NCBI GenBank assembly: GCA_009780315.1 | Contig: WRAH01000008.1 | Span: 35,831 to 99,830 of the forward strand | Length of the DNA stretch: 64,000 bases | Direction of reading: 5' to 3' | From: Defluviitaleaceae bacterium | Lineage (GTDB): Bacteria > Bacillota > Clostridia > Lachnospirales > WQUN01 | Shown here: positions 52,869 to 61,406 of the stretch, one piece after another | Numbering within the stretch: the stretch's first letter is position 1 | Layout: every line of letters starts with the position of its first letter | Notes under the pieces: model-generated | The model's database searches: none | What the model was told of the DNA's origin: nothing | What the model saw: the letters and a program-made list of their open reading frames with translations, nothing else | Program-made: the position numbers and the translations under genes

Positions 52869-53471
52869 ATGTATGTTTTTGCGACCAACAATAAGGGAAA
52901 ATCGGCAGAAATAAAAGCCATATTTGCAAACGCAGGGCTTGAACTAACCACCTTGCAAGACCTAGGTTTAACCCTTCCCCCGCCTGATGAAACAGGCACT
53001 ACATTTGAAGAAAATTCAAAAATCAAGGCAACAGAAACTGCCGCCTTTTTGCAACACCACGGGCATACCAATGCAATTGTACTTGCAGATGATTCAGGGC
53101 TTGCCATTGATGCAATGGACGGCGCGCCAGGGGTAGATTCCGCACTCTTTTTAGGTGAAGATACACCCTATGACCAGCGGAATGCACACATTTTATCCAC
53201 CTTGGGCAATCGCCCTTATTACGAACGCGGCGCACAATTTATATGTGTCATCACTTGCGTTCTGCCTAGCGGCGAAATTTTAACCACCCGCGGTGAACTA
53301 AAAGGGCTGATTGCCCGTGAAGCCAAGGGCGAAAGTGGATTTGGCTACGACCCAATTTTTTATTCCCCAAAACGTGGAAAGCACCTAGCCGAAATGACGA
53401 AGGAAGAAAAAAATAAAATCAGCCACCGTGGTATTGCATTAAAAAATATGTTGAAACTGCTTACACAATAA
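52869..53471 (+). CDS. rdgB: XTP/dITP pyrophosphatase (RdgB/HAM1)
   Basis: This enzyme removes non-canonical purine triphosphates (XTP, dITP) from the nucleotide pool. The 200-residue product has FATNNKGKSAEIK at the start, VLADDSGLAIDAMDGAPGVDSA in the middle and SGFGYDPIFY plus SHRGIALKNM at the end, all diagnostic. It begins 2 bases after the hpf stop and relies on that gene for translation, since no strong ribosome site is visible. Confidence 0.95.
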   Translation: MYVFATNNKGKSAEIKAIFANAGLELTTLQDLGLTLPPPDETGTTFEENSKIKATETAAFLQHHGHTNAIVLADDSGLAIDAMDGAPGVDSALFLGEDTPYDQRNAHILSTLGNRPYYERGAQFICVITCVLPSGEILTTRGELKGLIAREAKGESGFGYDPIFYSPKRGKHLAEMTKEEKNKISHRGIALKNMLKLLTQ

Positions 53472-53492
53472 AAAACAACAAAAAAGTATAAC

Positions 53493-53534
53493 AAAAACCT
53501 CCCTTGTTTTAATGACTAAAACAAGGGGGTTTTT
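53493..53534 (+). terminator. Terminator after the hpf-rdgB operon
   Basis: AAAAACCTCCCTTGTTTT pairs with AAAACAAGGGGGTTTTT (one mismatch), then a T run. Confidence 0.85.
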
Positions 53535-53545
53535 ACATATTTTCG

Positions 53546-53574
53546 TTGAATGTACTGTGTGATGATAGTATAAT
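53546..53574 (+). promoter_or_regulatory. Sigma-A-type promoter for the diguanylate cyclase gene
   Basis: TTGAAT (53546-53551) and a perfect TATAAT (53569-53574) are exactly 17 bases apart, 67 bases before the ATG. Confidence 0.65.
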
Positions 53575-53641
53575 TAGAATAAGTCAATGAATTCCATGTT
53601 GTGGCGAAAGCGAATGAAAATATTGGAGGTTTAAATTAAGA

Positions 53642-54559
53642 ATGAACAGATGTCCGCAAAAACAATGCATTTTGATTATTGATGATACCCCTATGCAGCT
53701 TGTAACCACTGGACACATGCTTTCTCCCCAGTATGATGTGAAAATGGCGAAAACAGGGGCAGAAGGTATTGCGTTAGCCAAAAAGCATAACATAGATTTA
53801 ATTCTGTTAGATTTAATGATACCTGATGTTTCAGGCTTTAATGTACTTAAACAGTTGAAACAAACGGAAGATACAAAAAATATACCTGTCATTTTTATTA
53901 CAGGGGATGCTTCAATTGAAGCTGAAGAACAAGGACTTGCAATTGGTGCAGTGGACTATATACGCAAGCCATTTAGCGAGGTTATTGTGAAATTGCGCGT
54001 TGAAATACATTTGAGAATTGTGGCGCAAATGAAAGTGATTGAAAATATTAGTTTAACGGACGGTTTAACTGGCATTGGCAATCGCCGCAGTTTCGACCAA
54101 ATGATTAGACACACATGGAATACTGCAAGACGTTTGCAAAATTGCTTTGGTATGCTCATGCTTGATATCGACAAATTTAAAAATTTTAATGAAACGTATG
54201 GACACTTAAATGGTGATATTTGTCTAAAGACGGTTGCATCCATCATGAGCGATGCGCTTGTAAGAGAGTGCGATAATGTTTATCGTTGGGGCGGTGAAGA
54301 ATTTGTGATTCTTTTGCCAAGTACAGATATTGACGGTGCAATGATTGTTGCTGAAAATATAAGAGACACCATAGCACAAACGCCAATAGACTTAGGCGAC
54401 AAAAATGTTTTTGTAACGGTTAGCACAGGCGTGGGTTCTATTGTTCCAAATAATATGGATTTTGATGAAGCTTTCCTAGGCTTTTTAACAAAAGTGAATC
54501 AAGCCTTGTTTCAGGCAAAAAACAATGGACGCAATCGGGTAGAGAAAATATTTTCATGA
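53642..54559 (+). CDS. PleD-like response regulator with diguanylate cyclase domain
   Basis: The 305-residue product has a receiver domain (phospho-acceptor Asp57 in LILLDLMIP, acidic pair Asp14-Asp15) and a GGDEF-type output domain (about 135-305) that makes cyclic di-GMP. The active site is GGEEF (217-221). RECD lies 5 residues before it, the RxxD inhibitory site for c-di-GMP feedback. GGAGGT precedes the ATG. It has its own promoter and leads a run with ugpQ-like and MFS genes. Its cognate kinase is not adjacent, but either hybrid kinase in this window is a candidate by proximity only. Confidence 0.94.
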   Translation: MNRCPQKQCILIIDDTPMQLVTTGHMLSPQYDVKMAKTGAEGIALAKKHNIDLILLDLMIPDVSGFNVLKQLKQTEDTKNIPVIFITGDASIEAEEQGLAIGAVDYIRKPFSEVIVKLRVEIHLRIVAQMKVIENISLTDGLTGIGNRRSFDQMIRHTWNTARRLQNCFGMLMLDIDKFKNFNETYGHLNGDICLKTVASIMSDALVRECDNVYRWGGEEFVILLPSTDIDGAMIVAENIRDTIAQTPIDLGDKNVFVTVSTGVGSIVPNNMDFDEAFLGFLTKVNQALFQAKNNGRNRVEKIFS

Positions 54560-54573
54560 TAAAAGGAGAAAAG

Positions 54574-55311
54574 ATGATGAAAACAAAAATTTTAGCCCAT
54601 AGGGGCGCATCCGCCTATAGACCAGAAAATACACTGGAGGCCTTTAGTCTAGCCATAGAGCAAAAAGCAGACGGTCTGGAGTTGGATGTACACATGACGA
54701 AGGATGGCGAAGTGGTGGTTGCCCATGATTTAAGGCTGGAAAGGGTTTCAGATGGGGTAGGGCGCATTTGTGATTATAACCTAGCGGCTTTGAAAACCTT
54801 GAACTTTAACAAGTGTTTTCCAGATTATGAACGATGCACTGTGCCTACTTTAGCTGAGGTATATGAACTTGTAGCCAATACGAATCTTATAGTGAATGTA
54901 GAACTTAAAACCACTGAAGAACTCTATCCAAGCCTACCAGAAAAGTTGATACGCCTTGAGCAGGAATATGCCATGAAAGGTCGTGTACTATACTCGTCAT
55001 TTAATCACTATTCTTTAAAAGCATTACAACAGTTTGATAGTGATGCTGATATTGGTCTTTTATATGATTTAGGTATGGTAGACCCTTGGGTTTATGCCCG
55101 CTATTTATCTGCCGATGCAATACACCCTCATCATTATGTGATTTTGGCTTTGCCAGAGACGGTGGCACATTGTCATGAAAACGGTATCAAAGTCAACGTA
55201 TGGACAGTGGATGACCCAAAAGTCATGGCTTTTATGCTGTCTCAAGGGGTAGATATGTTAATCACCAATAAACCAGATGTTGCAGTAGCTTTGCAGACAT
55301 CCATAGGTTAA
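54574..55311 (+). CDS. Glycerophosphodiester phosphodiesterase
   Basis: This enzyme hydrolyses glycerophosphodiesters such as glycerophosphocholine to glycerol-3-phosphate and an alcohol. The 245-residue product starts with ILAHRGASAYRPENTLEAF, giving the HRG..PENT metal and substrate site, then GLELDVHMTKDGEVVVAHD and VNVELK, and ends with KVNVWTVDDPK, all typical. ATG 54574 is chosen because AAAGGAG lies just upstream; an ATG at 54556 has no such site. It follows the cyclase by 14 bases and no signal peptide is present, so it acts in the cytoplasm. Confidence 0.95.
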   Translation: MMKTKILAHRGASAYRPENTLEAFSLAIEQKADGLELDVHMTKDGEVVVAHDLRLERVSDGVGRICDYNLAALKTLNFNKCFPDYERCTVPTLAEVYELVANTNLIVNVELKTTEELYPSLPEKLIRLEQEYAMKGRVLYSSFNHYSLKALQQFDSDADIGLLYDLGMVDPWVYARYLSADAIHPHHYVILALPETVAHCHENGIKVNVWTVDDPKVMAFMLSQGVDMLITNKPDVAVALQTSIG

Positions 55312-55326
55312 AGAAGAGGTATAACC

Positions 55327-56571
55327 ATGAAGGACAAGCTCAATATAAAAGCAACCATTTTGTTGTCATTTGGATTCTTTGGCTCTAGTCTCATATGGCA
55401 GATATACTCAAATTTTGTCCCGCCATTGTTAGAATCAAGATTTGGTTTCTCTACATTTGTCATCGGTTTAATCATGGCAGTGGATAGTTTTTTAGGTGTT
55501 ATTGTTCAGCCAATATTCGGGCGGTTAAGTGATAAAACCCGCACCCGTTTTGGACGACGGTTGCCCTATTTATTTATATGTATGCCCTTATGTGCCATAT
55601 TGTTTATACTTATTCCACATATGCCAACTGTGCCTATTATGATGGGTGTCATTATTCTTTTTACTTTCTTGATGGGCGTTTGGCGAACGCCGGCTGTTTC
55701 TCTTATGCCTGATATGACACCAGGCGCGTTGCAAAGTCAAGCCAATGGTATTGTTAATTTGATGGGTGCTGTTGGTGCAATTATTGCCCTTGGCGGTGGC
55801 GGCTTGATGTACGGAATTGGCGGCGAACCGTTGCCGTTTTTGGTTGGTGGTTTGCTGTTGCTTGCTTCCATGGGTGTGCTTATGCTTTTTGTACGTGAAC
55901 CTGAAAGCCCTTACGCCAATGTGAAAGCCAAGGATAAAAGTGTGTCTCTAAAAAATATGGAATCTAAGGAAAGAAAAAGTTTTATCTTTTTGCTTTGTGC
56001 CATCTTTTTCTGGTTTGCAGGATATAACGCCATTGATACATTCTTTTCCCTTTATGTTATCCATACTTTGGGGCGGGATGCTGGTCTTGCGGGCATGATG
56101 CTTTCATTATTTGCTGTTACTCTTGTAGGATTTTCCATTCCAGCAGGTATAATCGGGGCGAAATTCGGGCGGCGGAAAACAATTATCGTTGGGTTATGTG
56201 GGATTACTGCTTTGTTTGTCCCAATGCTATTTTTTCAAAATATAGGACTTATTATTGGATTATTGATGGCGGCGGGCATGTTTTGGGCTTGTGTTAATAT
56301 CAATTCACTGCCAATGATTACGCGCATTTCTGGCCCAATGCGCATAGGCGCGTTTATTGGGTACTATTATTTATTTTCCTTTGGCGCGCAGATTATAACC
56401 CCTCCATTGCTTGGTTTTATCAGGGATGTTGTGGGATACTATGAAGTGTTGTTTATATATGCCATTATAGGTTTTGTTATAGCCATTGTTTTCATGCGCC
56501 TTGTGAAGCATGGGGAGATAGATAGCGAACATAGTGAACCAGTTGTAGTAGAAGATATAAGTCACGAATGA
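55327..56571 (+). CDS. MFS transporter of the SLC45/sugar-symporter type
   Basis: The 414-residue product has about 12 membrane segments and the loop motif GRLSDKTRTRFGRRLPYL after the second segment, which is typical of sucrose/GPH-like symporters. GVWRTPAVSLMPDMTPGALQ continues this pattern. It should carry a sugar or glycoside with protons or sodium; the substrate is not known. It lies 15 bases after the phosphodiesterase and could import its substrate or another sugar. AAGAAGAGG precedes the ATG. Confidence 0.85.
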   Translation: MKDKLNIKATILLSFGFFGSSLIWQIYSNFVPPLLESRFGFSTFVIGLIMAVDSFLGVIVQPIFGRLSDKTRTRFGRRLPYLFICMPLCAILFILIPHMPTVPIMMGVIILFTFLMGVWRTPAVSLMPDMTPGALQSQANGIVNLMGAVGAIIALGGGGLMYGIGGEPLPFLVGGLLLLASMGVLMLFVREPESPYANVKAKDKSVSLKNMESKERKSFIFLLCAIFFWFAGYNAIDTFFSLYVIHTLGRDAGLAGMMLSLFAVTLVGFSIPAGIIGAKFGRRKTIIVGLCGITALFVPMLFFQNIGLIIGLLMAAGMFWACVNINSLPMITRISGPMRIGAFIGYYYLFSFGAQIITPPLLGFIRDVVGYYEVLFIYAIIGFVIAIVFMRLVKHGEIDSEHSEPVVVEDISHE

Positions 56572-56614
56572 TGAATTGTTTGTGTCATAGATGAATATAA
56601 AAACTCAGATTTAA

Positions 56615-56650
56615 AGATAGGAGCAATAACACTGCCCCTATCTTTTTTAT
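56615..56650 (+). terminator. Terminator after the MFS gene
   Basis: AGATAGG (56615-56621) pairs with CCTATCT (56637-56643), followed by TTTTTT. Confidence 0.6.
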
Positions 56651-56833
56651 TGATATATTCACTGGAAAGTTTAGTATTTTTCAAGTCTAAAAAACCCTCT
56701 GAAATGATACATCTAAAATACATTATCAAAATCTTTGTTTAGCCCGTTGCAAGATTGCACATAAAAAGTTAATTCTAATACTACTTTTTTAATCATAACT
56801 ACAATCACTTGTAATATATTATTCTATACTATT

Positions 56834-56859
56834 AAAAAAAAGCCGCTTTCGCGGCTTTT
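56834..56859 (-). terminator. Terminator of the rplU-prp-rpmA operon
   Basis: AAAAGCCGC (56838-56846) pairs with GCGGCTTTT (56851-56859) around a 4-base loop. On the minus strand the A run at 56834-56840 becomes the terminator T run. Confidence 0.85.
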
Positions 56860-56879
56860 AAAATACATATTTATATGGA

Positions 56880-57170
56880 TTATGCTTGTGCTGCAACAGG
56901 ATAAACACTGCATTGTTTTTTGTCGCGGCCTTTGCGCTCAAAGCGAACAGTGCCATCTACCAATGCGAATAGGCAGTCGTTAGACCCGCGCCCAACATTG
57001 TTGCCTGGGTGAATTTTTGTTCCCCGTTGGGTATATAGGATATTGCCAGCGAGAACAAATTGACCATCAGCACGTTTTGCGCCTAGGCTTTTGGCGTTAG
57101 AGTCACGACCGTTTTTGGTTGAACCTACACCTTTTTTATGGGCGAAAAACGCCAAGTTTAGTTTTATCAT
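56880..57170 (-). CDS. rpmA: Ribosomal protein L27 with Prp-cleaved N-terminal extension
   Basis: L27 reaches the peptidyl-transferase centre. The 96-residue product starts with [20 protein letters not shown]. The Firmicutes extension LNLxxFA is cut before HKKG by the Prp protease, so the mature protein begins at residue 11. The rest ([20 protein letters not shown]) is typical. The Prp-type protease gene is directly upstream. Confidence 0.97.
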   Translation of the reverse strand: MIKLNLAFFAHKKGVGSTKNGRDSNAKSLGAKRADGQFVLAGNILYTQRGTKIHPGNNVGRGSNDCLFALVDGTVRFERKGRDKKQCSVYPVAAQA

Positions 57171-57176
57171 AGTTTT

Positions 57177-57479
57177 TCACATCACTTTCAATTCATCTGG
57201 ATACGCGTCTTGTGTACTATAAAGCCCCAAAACTAAAGCATCCAACAATATTTTTACACCTTCGGTTTGAACATTTGGATTAGATAGTGTGAATTTTAAA
57301 AATCCACCATCGCCCTTATAGTCACAATGAAAATCCTCTTCGGTGAGTGCTTCAATACTATTGACTGTGTTCAGTACTAACATAGACACCGCCGCACACA
57401 CAATACTGTCACCGTGATTTTCAACTGTAAAACCCACAACGTTTCCATTTTCATTGCGAGTGATTGCCGCACTAATCAT
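57177..57479 (-). CDS. prp: Prp-family ribosomal-processing cysteine protease
   Basis: Prp removes the L27 N-terminal extension. The 100-residue product lies between rplU and rpmA, the conserved position. The cysteine region (SIVCAAVSMLVLNTVNSIE) is clear. The family normally has a His in GHA followed by a roughly 10-residue loop before DIVC; here the segment reads FTVENHGDSIVC, so that loop is shortened by about 6 residues and the His placement is unclear. It may be a variant or a weakened enzyme. Confidence 0.88.
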   Translation of the reverse strand: MISAAITRNENGNVVGFTVENHGDSIVCAAVSMLVLNTVNSIEALTEEDFHCDYKGDGGFLKFTLSNPNVQTEGVKILLDALVLGLYSTQDAYPDELKVM

Positions 57480-57487
57480 GCTAAAAA

Positions 57488-57799
57488 TTAGCCGTTAACC
57501 GCTTCAATTTTTACACGCGTAAATGGTTGGCGATGACCTTTTTTCTTGTGGAAGCCCTTTTTGGCTTTGTACTTGTAGATGATGACTTTTTTGGCTTTTC
57601 CGTCACCTATAATTTGTGCAGATACAGATGCGCCTGATACAAGGGGCGCGCCAAATTTACTGCTTTCACCATCAAAAACCCCAAGAACGCGGTCAAATGT
57701 GAAAGATGTGCCAGCTTCTGCATTCAGTTTTTCAACAGTAATAACATCACCAGCTTGCACTTTGTATTGTTTTCCACCAGTTTCAATGATTGCGTACAT
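57488..57799 (-). CDS. rplU: Ribosomal protein L21
   Basis: This 103-residue large-subunit protein binds 23S rRNA. The MYAIIETGGKQYKVQAGD start and KGFHKKKGHRQPFTRVKI end are diagnostic. GGAGGTG precedes the ATG at 57799. It leads the rplU-prp-rpmA operon and is preceded by an L21-leader-like RNA. Confidence 0.97.
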   Translation of the reverse strand: MYAIIETGGKQYKVQAGDVITVEKLNAEAGTSFTFDRVLGVFDGESSKFGAPLVSGASVSAQIIGDGKAKKVIIYKYKAKKGFHKKKGHRQPFTRVKIEAVNG

Positions 57800-57830
57800 A
57801 CGAATTACACCTCCTAAAATATAATTGGAA

Positions 57831-57893
57831 GTACACGCCAGATAAGGCAGACCATCTAATGTCTTTTAAACAAGCCTTATATCCGTGCGGTTA
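57831..57893 (-). ncRNA. L21 leader-like RNA upstream of rplU
   Basis: The minus-strand leader can fold: ACACGCC-GATAAGGC (57833-57848) pairs with GCCTTAT-ATCCGTG (57874-57887), with a loop containing AAAGACATTAGATGG-like sequence. The position before rplU fits the known L21 leader of Firmicutes, which controls the operon through L21. The family match is from pattern and place only. Confidence 0.55.
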
Positions 57894-57944
57894 CTCATAA
57901 AATGACAACGTCTAAGATACCACAATTTTAAGATGTTGACAAGT

Positions 57945-57973
57945 GGTATAAAGCAACTTGCGCTTTCATATAT
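57945..57973 (+). promoter_or_regulatory. Candidate sigma-E promoter for the spoIIIA operon
   Basis: GGTATAA (57945-57951) and CATATAT (57967-57973) are 15 bases apart and resemble sigma-E -35 and -10 elements. They lie about 30 bases before spoIIIAB, a sigma-E gene in Bacillus. The -10 differs from CATACA at one key base. Confidence 0.45.
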
Positions 57974-58005
57974 ATTTTCATAGCTTGTCTTTAAGGAGTG
58001 GGGAT

Positions 58006-58527
58006 ATGTTGCTTCGGATAGTTGGCGTTATTGCAGTGATGATAGGTTCTATAGGGCTAGGCTTTTATTATGCTGCCAAAGAGGGCTTTCGTGTACAAGA
58101 TTTGTTGGAATTTAAAAAAGCATTGCTGATTCTTTCTTCAGAAATTGAATACATGCGCTCACCCCTTGCAGTCGCATGTTCTAATATTGCAAAGCGGACA
58201 AGCCTTGGCACATCATTTATGTTTGAGCATTTTGCAGGTACGCTGACAGGTGGTGATGGTGAAACGGCTTATCAGCTGTGGATGGGAGCCATGGACGCTA
58301 CAAAGAAAAAAAGCTTTTTAGTAGATGAAGATTGGTCAGTTGTTGAGGGATTTGGAAAAACCCTTGGTTATTTGGACAAGCAGATGCAGCAAAATGCAAT
58401 CACTTATGCAGTGTCTTATATTGATGAAAAAGCCGCTGCATTGCAAGTGCAATCAGATAAAAATAAGCGAATGTATCGCAGCTTAGGTATCATTGGCGGA
58501 CTTTTAATAACCGTAGTTTTATGGTAG
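58006..58527 (+). CDS. spoIIIAB: Stage III sporulation protein AB
   Basis: SpoIIIAB is a small membrane protein, similar in fold to type II secretion GspF, that helps form the mother-cell side of the SpoIIIA-SpoIIQ channel. The 173-residue product has membrane segments at each end (about 4-22 and 155-172) and the LLEFKKALLILSSEIEYMRSPL segment typical of the family. ATG 58006 is chosen after AAGGAG at 57992-57997. No spoIIIAA gene precedes it; the next gene upstream is divergent rplU. Confidence 0.92.
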   Translation: MLLRIVGVIAVMIGSIGLGFYYAAKEGFRVQDLLEFKKALLILSSEIEYMRSPLAVACSNIAKRTSLGTSFMFEHFAGTLTGGDGETAYQLWMGAMDATKKKSFLVDEDWSVVEGFGKTLGYLDKQMQQNAITYAVSYIDEKAAALQVQSDKNKRMYRSLGIIGGLLITVVLW

Positions 58528-58554
58528 TTACAGCACAAAGGAGGGTATTTTAAC

Positions 58555-58749
58555 ATGGAGATAAGTGTATTGTTTCAAATTGCGGCAGTGGGGATTCTTG
58601 TGACTGTATTAAACCAAGTCTTGCAACGGGGCGGGCGTGATGAGCAGGCGACAATTGTTACCATTGCAGGCATTGTGCTTGTGCTTTTCTGGATTGTTGG
58701 TTATATCGGCGACTTGTTCACCCAGTTGCGTGAGATTTTTAATTTATGA
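58555..58749 (+). CDS. spoIIIAC: Stage III sporulation protein AC
   Basis: The 64-residue product has two membrane segments and the family pattern LFQIAAVGILVTVLNQVLQRGGRDEQ. It is a small component of the SpoIIIA channel. AAAGGAGG precedes the ATG, and the stop overlaps the spoIIIAD start (ATGA). Confidence 0.94.
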   Translation: MEISVLFQIAAVGILVTVLNQVLQRGGRDEQATIVTIAGIVLVLFWIVGYIGDLFTQLREIFNL

Positions 58750-59126
58750 TATTCCAGATAATCGCCGTAGGAATCCTTGGTGCAGTATTGGCATTGCTTG
58801 TCAAAAAAGAGCGTCCCGAATTTTCGATGATTATTGCTATCGTGTCAGGGGCGATTATTGTTGTAATGATTTTGCCAATGTTAACCGAGGCAATGGGGTT
58901 TTTGCGCCATATTGGCGGTATGGCAGATGGAATAGGGGAATATGCAGGTTTGGCATTGCGTGTCATTGGCGTGGCATACATGGCAGAACTTGGCGCAAGT
59001 GTATGCAATGACGCAAATGAAACGGCAATTGCCGCAAAAATAGACTTGGCAGGCAGGGTCATTATTTTGGTCATGGCAATGCCTGTTATTGCAGATATTG
59101 TGCGGATAGTCACGGGGCTTTTGTAA
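58746..59126 (+). CDS. spoIIIAD: Stage III sporulation protein AD
   Basis: The 126-residue membrane protein (IFQIIAVGILGAVLALLVKK, then AELGASVCNDANETAIAAK) is related to SpoIIIAC and has about three to four membrane segments. It is coupled at both ends: an ATGA with spoIIIAC and a TAATG with spoIIIAE. Confidence 0.94.
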   Translation: MIFQIIAVGILGAVLALLVKKERPEFSMIIAIVSGAIIVVMILPMLTEAMGFLRHIGGMADGIGEYAGLALRVIGVAYMAELGASVCNDANETAIAAKIDLAGRVIILVMAMPVIADIVRIVTGLL

Positions 59127-60181
59127 TGGGTACCGTGGATTATTCTGCAACAGATATTCTGGGCATAATGCAGCTTGAGCAGTATGAGCTGGGTATCTTA
59201 GATATTCCGGGAATGCCAAGCTTTATGGACTTGGTGCGTAACGCCCTTGCAGGGCAACTGGATTTGTCCTTTACAGGATTACTTTCTGTCTTTGGTCATA
59301 TTGTTTTTGGGGAATTTGCCGCAAATGGGCAATTGATTAGACAGCTTGTTATCATTGCAATTTTGGGGGCATTGCTGAGTTGTTTAACAGAGGCTTTTCG
59401 CCACAAATCCGCAGGTGAAACAGGATTTTATGTAACCTATTTGATGGCAGTACTGCTTGCAATTTCTTCATTCTATTTAACTGTAGGCATACTCACAGGG
59501 CTTGTCTCTTTAGTTGAAAATATAATGATTGCATCTGTTCCTATGATGATTGGTTTAATGTCTATGGGGGGAAATTTTGTAGGCGCGGCGGCTTTTCATC
59601 CCCTTTTGTTTTTTGCACTTCAACTCATGGTTAATTTTATTACGATTGTATTTATCCCCCTAGTGATGGCGGCGGCGGCTTTGGATATTGTCGGGCAACT
59701 TTCCTTTGAAGGTCATAAGCTGGAAAAACTGGCGGATTTGATACGAAAAATTGCAGATTGGACTTTAAAAGGGCTTGTGGGACTTTTCACTTTCTTGTTA
59801 ACACTACAAAGATTTACTGCACCCATTATCTCCAATGTGGCACTGCGTACATCACGTAATGTTGTAGGGGCTGTACCCGTTGTGGGGAATGCATTTTCTT
59901 CTGCTGTAGATACCATTGTGTATTTTAGCCAAGCGGCTAGAAGCGGCGTGTTGGTTGCCTTAGTGCTTGTGCTGTGCGGCGTGCTTGCCGCGCCCCTTAT
60001 AAAAATTTTTGTGATGTCAATGGTGTATCGTGTCAGTGCCGCGTTTTTGCAACCTATTGCCGATAAACGGTTAGTCTCTTTGATGGACGGTGTTGGTAAG
60101 CACATGGGAATGCTCTTTTCTGCGGCCGCGCTCATGGGTGTTATGTGCATTTATACGGTAATTATTTTGCTATCATTCTAG
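59126..60181 (+). CDS. spoIIIAE: Stage III sporulation protein AE
   Basis: This large polytopic membrane component of the SpoIIIA channel is 351 residues long, a little short for the family. It has about eight membrane segments and the family segments PMMIGLMSMGGNFVGAA and TSRNVVGAVPVVGNAFSSAV. The N-terminus lacks a clear signal peptide, which some relatives have. It is coupled to spoIIIAD. Confidence 0.93.
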   Translation: MGTVDYSATDILGIMQLEQYELGILDIPGMPSFMDLVRNALAGQLDLSFTGLLSVFGHIVFGEFAANGQLIRQLVIIAILGALLSCLTEAFRHKSAGETGFYVTYLMAVLLAISSFYLTVGILTGLVSLVENIMIASVPMMIGLMSMGGNFVGAAAFHPLLFFALQLMVNFITIVFIPLVMAAAALDIVGQLSFEGHKLEKLADLIRKIADWTLKGLVGLFTFLLTLQRFTAPIISNVALRTSRNVVGAVPVVGNAFSSAVDTIVYFSQAARSGVLVALVLVLCGVLAAPLIKIFVMSMVYRVSAAFLQPIADKRLVSLMDGVGKHMGMLFSAAALMGVMCIYTVIILLSF

Positions 60182-60195
60182 GGGTTGATGTTTTT

Positions 60196-60753
60196 ATGCT
60201 GGCATTTTTTGAATATTTACGGAATATAACATACTATCTGATGTTTGCCACAGTGGCAGGTATGATTGCACCAGCAGGGAAATATCGCAAGTTTGTGTCG
60301 CTGATATTAGGATTTGTAATGTTACTGTTAATGTTGCGTCCACTGGCAGGATTTGTTGGGGGTGAAATGGACATATCTGAATGGTTTACTGGTGTGATTC
60401 CCTCACAGCCCACTTGGGAAACCTATAGCACTGACTGGGAAAATACGCACCTTAGAGAGGTGTTTGAATCCCAACTAGAATCTCAACTCATGACCTTTCT
60501 GGGCAATGAAGGTTTTACAGTATATTCCGCCACATTTGAATATACAGATGATTTCACTCAAATAACCCAAGTGCGTACAACACTCAGCCGTATTGAAGCA
60601 CCCCAGCGCGTTCCATTTATAAGGATTGAGCCTGTGCGCATTGGTGAACCTGAATTGGAAGAATGCCCAATTTCCACAGCGGCAAAAAATTTAATTTCCC
60701 AATTCTATAATCTTCCAACCACACATATACATGTTAATGTCAGGATGCAATAG
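60196..60753 (+). CDS. spoIIIAF: Stage III sporulation protein AF
   Basis: The 185-residue product has two N-terminal membrane segments and a soluble C-terminal domain. The FEYLRNITYYLMFATVAGMI and KFVSLILGFVMLLLMLRPL segments fit SpoIIIAF. ATG 60196 is chosen over in-frame codons inside spoIIIAE because AGGGG lies upstream and the family starts with a short stretch before the first membrane helix. Confidence 0.88.
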   Translation: MLAFFEYLRNITYYLMFATVAGMIAPAGKYRKFVSLILGFVMLLLMLRPLAGFVGGEMDISEWFTGVIPSQPTWETYSTDWENTHLREVFESQLESQLMTFLGNEGFTVYSATFEYTDDFTQITQVRTTLSRIEAPQRVPFIRIEPVRIGEPELEECPISTAAKNLISQFYNLPTTHIHVNVRMQ

Positions 60754-60786
60754 CACGATTTAAACCAAAGTGAGGTGAATATTACA

Positions 60787-61404
60787 ATGAACTACCTGCG
60801 AAAATTGGCAGTAGAGAACAAGAAGTTGGCATTTTACCTGGTGGCATTTATTGCCCTTGGAGCGTTTGCGTTAATGCTTGGGCGGTTTATTTACACCCCA
60901 AGTGATGACTCAACGCAAAGTGAACGCCCACTCCATGAAGGTGTTTTCTACCTTCCAATTTACGGGTACGAAGAACCACAAGGAACGCCGCGAACATTTT
61001 TATACGAGCGAGCCTTAGAAGAGCGGTTGGAGGAATTTCTTTCTCTGGTGGAAGGCGCGGGTCAAGTCCGCGTGATGGTAAGCCCCATGAGTGGACGAGA
61101 GATGGTTTTTGCAACGGATACCGACCAAACACTCTCCTACACAACAGAGCAGGACTCAGAAGGGGGAAGCCGTGAAACACGCCATCAGCAAAGCCGCGAA
61201 AATACGGTAATGATAAGCGACCGACAAGGCACAGATAGGCCGCTGGTTTTACGGGAGATAGAACCGCGTATAGAGGGCATTGTCATCATCGCCGAAGGAG
61301 GGGATAGCCCATTCGTTAGGGATGCACTGACAAGAGCCGCACGAGCCGTACTAGGCTTAGATGCGCACATGATTCAAGTATTAACCATGACAATGGAGGG
61401 GTAA
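60787..61404 (+). CDS. spoIIIAG: Stage III sporulation protein AG
   Basis: SpoIIIAG forms a large ring in the channel, related to type III secretion rings. The 205-residue product has one membrane segment (about 15-33) and a soluble domain with EGAGQVRVMVSPMSGREMVFA and PRIEGIVIIAEGGDSPFV, typical of the family. ATG 60787 is chosen because GAGGTG sits just before it; a GTG at 60775 overlaps that site. Confidence 0.92.
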   Translation: MNYLRKLAVENKKLAFYLVAFIALGAFALMLGRFIYTPSDDSTQSERPLHEGVFYLPIYGYEEPQGTPRTFLYERALEERLEEFLSLVEGAGQVRVMVSPMSGREMVFATDTDQTLSYTTEQDSEGGSRETRHQQSRENTVMISDRQGTDRPLVLREIEPRIEGIVIIAEGGDSPFVRDALTRAARAVLGLDAHMIQVLTMTMEG

Positions 61405-61406
61405 AA

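Larger units (their letters stand above)
56572..56879. other. Intergenic region between convergent MFS and rpmA genes
   Basis: This 308-base AT-rich stretch holds no convincing gene. It contains a plus-strand terminator near its start (56615-56650) and a minus-strand terminator near its end. Nothing else is visible. Confidence 0.6.
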
